Of a DNA stretch of 64,000 nucleotides, positions 61,190-64,000 are shown piece after piece. A program made the position numbers and the translations under genes. Every line of letters begins with the position of its first letter. The first letter of the stretch is position 1. Source of the DNA: Escallonia rubra (Eukaryota > Streptophyta > Magnoliopsida > Escalloniales > Escalloniaceae); assembly GCA_033065855.1 (NCBI GenBank), contig JAVXUO010000192.1, positions 124,001 through 188,000 of the forward strand. The letters are read 5' to 3'. The notes under the pieces are model-generated. The model was not told the DNA's origin. It was given only the letters and a program-made list of their open reading frames with translations, and made no database searches.

Positions 61190-61510
61190 CACGGGTGCGG
61201 TGACTACCGTCGCGAGACAATACCTAGTGCCGGGGCACATATCACGAGAACGGTGCATGAGAGCGGCGACAAGTGTCGCGGGATGATACTTGGTGCCGGG
61301 GGCACATATGATGCGAATGGTGCATGAGAGCGGCGACGAGTGTCGCGGGACGATACTTGGTGCCGGGGGCACTTATCATGAGAATGGTGCATAAGAGCGG
61401 CGACGAGTGTCGCGGGACGATACTTGGTGCCGGGGGCACATATGATAAGAATGGTGCATGAGAGCGGCGACGAGTGTCGCGGTACGATACTTGGTGCCGG
61501 GGGCACGTAG
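61190..61510. repeat. 67-bp tandem array, about five copies
   Basis: GAGCGGCGAC recurs at 61,261, 61,328 and on at about 67-base steps, each followed by 'gtgtcgcgggacgatacttggtgccgggggcac'. The first unit is diverged. Confidence 0.92.
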
Positions 61511-61589
61511 TGCGACAGAGAGCCAGTGGGATGGATGTATGAAGGGCACGACGCATGGGCATGACGATGTGTGAGAGTGCGGTGCGTGG

Positions 61590-62180
61590 CACCGGCGACG
61601 AAGGTCGCGGAGATGGCGCAAGGGCGACGAGAGTCGCGGAGGTGTCATGCGGACGTGGGCAACAAAGGTCGCGGAGATGGCGCAAGGGCGACGAGAGTCG
61701 CGGAGGTGGCGCGCGAATGTGGGCGACGAAGGTCGCGGAGATGGCGTACTGACGACGAGAGTCGCGGAGCTGGCGCGCTGACGCGGGCGACGAATGTCGC
61801 GGAGCTAGCGCGCTGACGCGGGTGACGAGAGTCGTGGAGATGGCGCGCATGCGACGAGAGTCGCGGAGCTGGCGCGCGAACGCGGGCGACGAGGTCGCGG
61901 AGATGACGCGTGAACGCGGGCGACGAAAGTCGCGGAGATGGCGCGCGGGCGACGAAGGTCGCGAAGACGTTTCCCAAACGATAGGTGACGAGCGTCGCGG
62001 AAAGAGTGCATGAGCGCTGGCGACGAGGGTCGCAGAGACGGCTTCCGGGCGACGAACGTCGCGAGGACGTTGCCCAGGCGATTGGCGACGAGGGTCGCGA
62101 AGACGGCGCCCGGGCGACGGGCGACGAACGTCGCGAAGACGTTGCCCGGGCGATAGGCGACGAGCGTCGCGAAGCTGGCC
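61590..62180. repeat. Degenerate GGCGACGA..GTCGCGGAG short-unit array
   Basis: Units of about 27-37 bases share GGCGACGAGAGTCGCGGAG, a near-palindrome (CGACgaGagTCG), followed by a variable 'atggcgcg' part. Later units change to 'gaagacgttgcccgggcg'. Arg/Ser-rich open frames on the minus strand (up to 350 codons across this and the 67-bp array) come from the repeat. Confidence 0.85.
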
Positions 62181-62181
62181 G

Positions 62182-63040
62182 TCACAGGTGTACGTGGGTG
62201 TGAAGATGGTGGTGTTGAGGCGATGGGAAGGGCCGAAGAGAGTGGCCGAAGGTGTGGCCTTGTCGTGGTGGAGGCTGCATGTGGTGGTCCGCACTATGGC
62301 CGCCGAAGTGAAGAGTGGCCGAAGTCAAATGTGGCCGAAGAGGGGTGGGTTGCGAGGCCAAAGGTGGCCGAAGGATGGTCGGCGAGGTGGAGATGGCCGA
62401 AGGTGAAGGTGGGTCAGCCATGGGGTCGGCGGGGTGGTGGGGGTCGGCCAGGGGCGTCGGGGGAGCAGGGCCGTCGGCGAAGGTGGAGATGATGAAGGAA
62501 GAAGTGGAGGCGTGGTGCAGCGCGGCGGCCGCGGGGCGCGGGCTTGCGGGGTCGGGAAAAAGGGAGAGAGAGAGGCCGATGGGGGGTCGGGGCGGGTGTG
62601 GGGTCGGCCAGGGGGGGTCGGGATAGCAGGGCCCTCGGCGAGGGTGGGTCGGCGTGGTGGTGGATGTTGAGGAAGAAAAGGGGGAAGAAGATGAAGGGGA
62701 AGCCGTCAGCGGCGACGCGGTCGACCAACGAAGGGACCGGGGGGGGGGCGGGGTCGCGGGAGGAGGGGGGTCTGCGGGGAGGGAAATTGACGCCGGGAAA
62801 GGGGCTGCCGGCGGTGGCCAGGTCGGCAGGGAGGCTGAAGGGTTGGCGGCGGCGCAAGAGAAGGGAAAGAGAAATGGAATTAGGGTTAGGGTTTGAGGGA
62901 GCGGGTCGGGTTTCGGGCGGACGGGTGGACGGGTTGACCCGCTGGAGGCTGATGAAAGAAGGGAAATGGGGCGGGGCAGGCGCGGGTCGGGCCACCGCGG
63001 GTGGGTTCTGCGCACTGGACTGTTTTTTGCTGTGTTTGAC
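62182..63040. other. GC-rich internal region, Pro/Ser-rich minus-strand open frame of uncertain meaning
   Basis: A 277-codon minus-strand frame (63,015-62,182) starts MRRTHPRWPDPRLP and is dominated by Pro, Ser, Thr and Ala. Overlapping long frames exist on both strands because the DNA is GC-rich and stop-poor. There is no domain, zinc knuckle or protease motif. It lies between the leader side and the arrays of the LTR element, where a gag-like gene could sit, but nothing supports that. Confidence 0.3.
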
Positions 63041-63286
63041 TTAGCAAATGAAAATAAAATGCGAATTTTTTGATTTTTTTGATTTTTTTTTTGTGGAGCC
63101 TATAAAAGGAGCATGAGAGGGGATGAAAGTTTTTGAATGTTGGAGAGAGCACCAGAAGGTGAAAATTTTTCTAAGTGCAGAAAGAGGATGAGAGGGGGAT
63201 GATCCGACCACGATCATGTAGGGTGCGAGGGAGGTTCGAAAAAAAAATCTAAGTGTTGAGAAATTTTTCAAGTGTCGAAAAAAATT

Positions 63287-63860
63287 GGCTAAGTGTTGAG
63301 CTAGGGCAAGGGTGCCGAGGGAAGCCGCAAGGGGTGACCCGACCGCGAAAAATGAAGAAAATTTTCTAAGTGTTGAAAAGCGGAGAAGGTGCCGAGTGAA
63401 GTTGCGGGGGTGGTGACCCGATCGCGAAAAATGGAGAAAATTTTCTAAGTGTTGAAAAGTGAAGAGGGAGCCGAGTGAAGTCGCGGGGGTGGTGACCCGA
63501 CCGCGAAAAATGAAGAAATTTTTCTAAGTTTGGAAAAGTGAAGAGGGTGTCGAGTGAAGTTGCGGGGGTGGTGACCCGATCGCGAAAAATGGAGAAAATT
63601 TTCTAAGTGTTGAAAAGTGAAGAGGGAGCCGAGTGAAGTCGCGGGGGTGGTGACCCGGCCGCGAAAAATGAAGAAATTTTTCTAAGTGTTGAAAAGTGAA
63701 GAGGGAGCCAAGTGAAGTCACGGGGGTGGTGACCCGACCGCGAAAAATGAAGAAATTTTTCTAAGTCTGGAAAAGTGAAGAGGGTGTCGAGTGAAGCCGC
63801 GGGGGTGATGACCCGTCCGCGAAACACGGAGAAAATTTTCTAAGTCTGGAAAAGTGACAG
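63287..63860. repeat. 79-bp tandem array, about seven copies
   Basis: CTAAGTGTTGAAAAG recurs at 63,366, 63,445, 63,524 and on at exactly 79-base steps, followed by 'tgaagagggagccgagtgaagtcgcgggggtggtgacccg'. Units alternate between 'gtgttg' and 'gtctgg/gtttgg' and between 'gaccgcg' and 'gatcgcg', suggesting two-unit block copying. It lies close to the primer-binding site, in the leader of the element. Confidence 0.93.
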
Positions 63861-63962
63861 CCTCTTGGATGGCTGGGTTGAGGTTGTGACTGGTAGTCCT
63901 TGTAGCCCTGCGTTGCTGAGTCAAGGTTGCTTGAGTGTGGCAGACTGCAACACGATGCTCAC

Positions 63963-63981
63963 CTCTCCCGCGGAGTCGCCA
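63963..63981 (-). other. Primer-binding site (tRNA-Arg type)
   Basis: On the minus strand TGGCGACTCCGCGGGAGAG starts five bases inside the LTR end. The same TGGCGACTC core follows the LTR at 36,460. Tat/Ogre Gypsy elements are known to use this primer type. Confidence 0.65.
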
Positions 63982-64000
63982 AATATTGCCGAGGAAAGGT

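Larger units (their letters stand above)
57741..64000 (-). mobile_element. Array-rich non-autonomous LTR retrotransposon (Tat-like primer site), minus orientation, cut by window end
   Basis: The same terminal string TGCCGAGGAAAG occurs at 57,741 and at 63,987. Just inside the latter, on the minus strand, lies TGGCGACTCCGCGGGAGAG (63,981-63,963), a tRNA-Arg-type primer-binding site five bases from the LTR end. The left copy is therefore the 3' LTR (outer end 57,741) and the 5' LTR begins at 63,987 and continues past the window. A TATA box (TATATATAG, minus strand, about 58,095-58,084) fits the left LTR. No gag or pol domain is visible, so it looks non-autonomous (LARD-like). It is GC-rich, unlike the rest of the window. 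At least six tandem arrays fill it. I cannot tell from this part whether it is whole. Confidence 0.72.

Noticed and set aside
61590-62180. CRISPR-like appearance of short regular repeats
   Set aside because: Units are contiguous and degenerate with no unique spacers, and the genome is a plant's. It is an ordinary tandem array.
61242-62294. 350-codon Arg/Ser-rich minus-strand frame
   Set aside because: It spans two unrelated tandem arrays and simply reads the repeat units. GC-rich, stop-poor DNA explains it.
62880-62896. TTAGGGTTAGGGTTT string suggesting telomeric repeat
   Set aside because: Only about two plant-telomere-like units, inside GC-rich element DNA. Too short for an interstitial telomere claim.

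Overview
The window is nuclear DNA from a flowering plant, most likely a eudicot. The evidence is multi-exon genes with plant-type GT-AG introns, plant protein families (an AP2/ERF factor, a plant DHHC palmitoyltransferase, plant-type RNR1), telo-box/TATA promoter layout, and dense nested plant transposons. I cannot name the species.

Host genes are few. (1) A U14 C/D-box snoRNA cluster on the + strand (15.1-19.55 kb) has a telo-box + TATA promoter and three U14 copies. It is split by a 2.4 kb solo-LTR-like insertion. (2) A DHHC S-acyltransferase gene lies on + (23,441-33,307), with five coding exons and a 361-residue product. (3) An ABR1/ERF110-like group X ERF gene lies on - (44,324-42,567), with two exons. 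(4) A complete ribonucleotide reductase large-subunit gene lies on - (55,281-50,162). It has 17 exons and an 809-residue product, and E2F-type sites sit upstream. RNR1 makes dNTPs for S phase. U14 serves 18S rRNA maturation, so two of the four loci are growth-linked. No operon-like relation is implied.

The rest is mostly transposon strata. 1-5.3 kb: a decayed Copia element with both LTRs. 7.6-14.4 kb and 20.5-22.8 kb: foldback/MITE-like elements with GGT/GGC minisatellite cores. Two of them belong to one ~1.2 kb family, and each was hit inside its core by a hAT element. One of these is a 4.5 kb hAT with a decayed transposase, the other a 1.06 kb hAT MITE with an 8-bp target duplication. 29-32.4 kb: a long-TIR MITE and a Stowaway-like element inside the last PAT intron. 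33.9-40.5 kb: degenerate Tat/Ogre-like Gypsy fragments, including a whole LTR and tandem arrays. 40.9-41.75 kb: a possible organelle-derived segment. 47.7-48.6 kb: traces of an unidentified broken multi-exon gene. 56.8-57.3 kb: a PIF/Harbinger-like fragment.

From 57,741 to the window end lies the left part of a large GC-rich, minus-oriented LTR element with an Arg-type primer-binding site, whose second LTR continues outside. It has no recognisable gag/pol and at least six unrelated tandem arrays (about 24, 43, 69, 169, 67 and 79 bp). The 69-bp array carries an eight-monomer higher-order duplication. A diverged copy of the same LTR, without the 69-bp array, sits in opposite orientation at about 38.9-40.5 kb. 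The most notable items are the disrupted U14 cluster, this array-rich element, the twin minisatellite/hAT nests, the missing usual ATG of the ERF gene, and the RNR1 start/E2F promoter.
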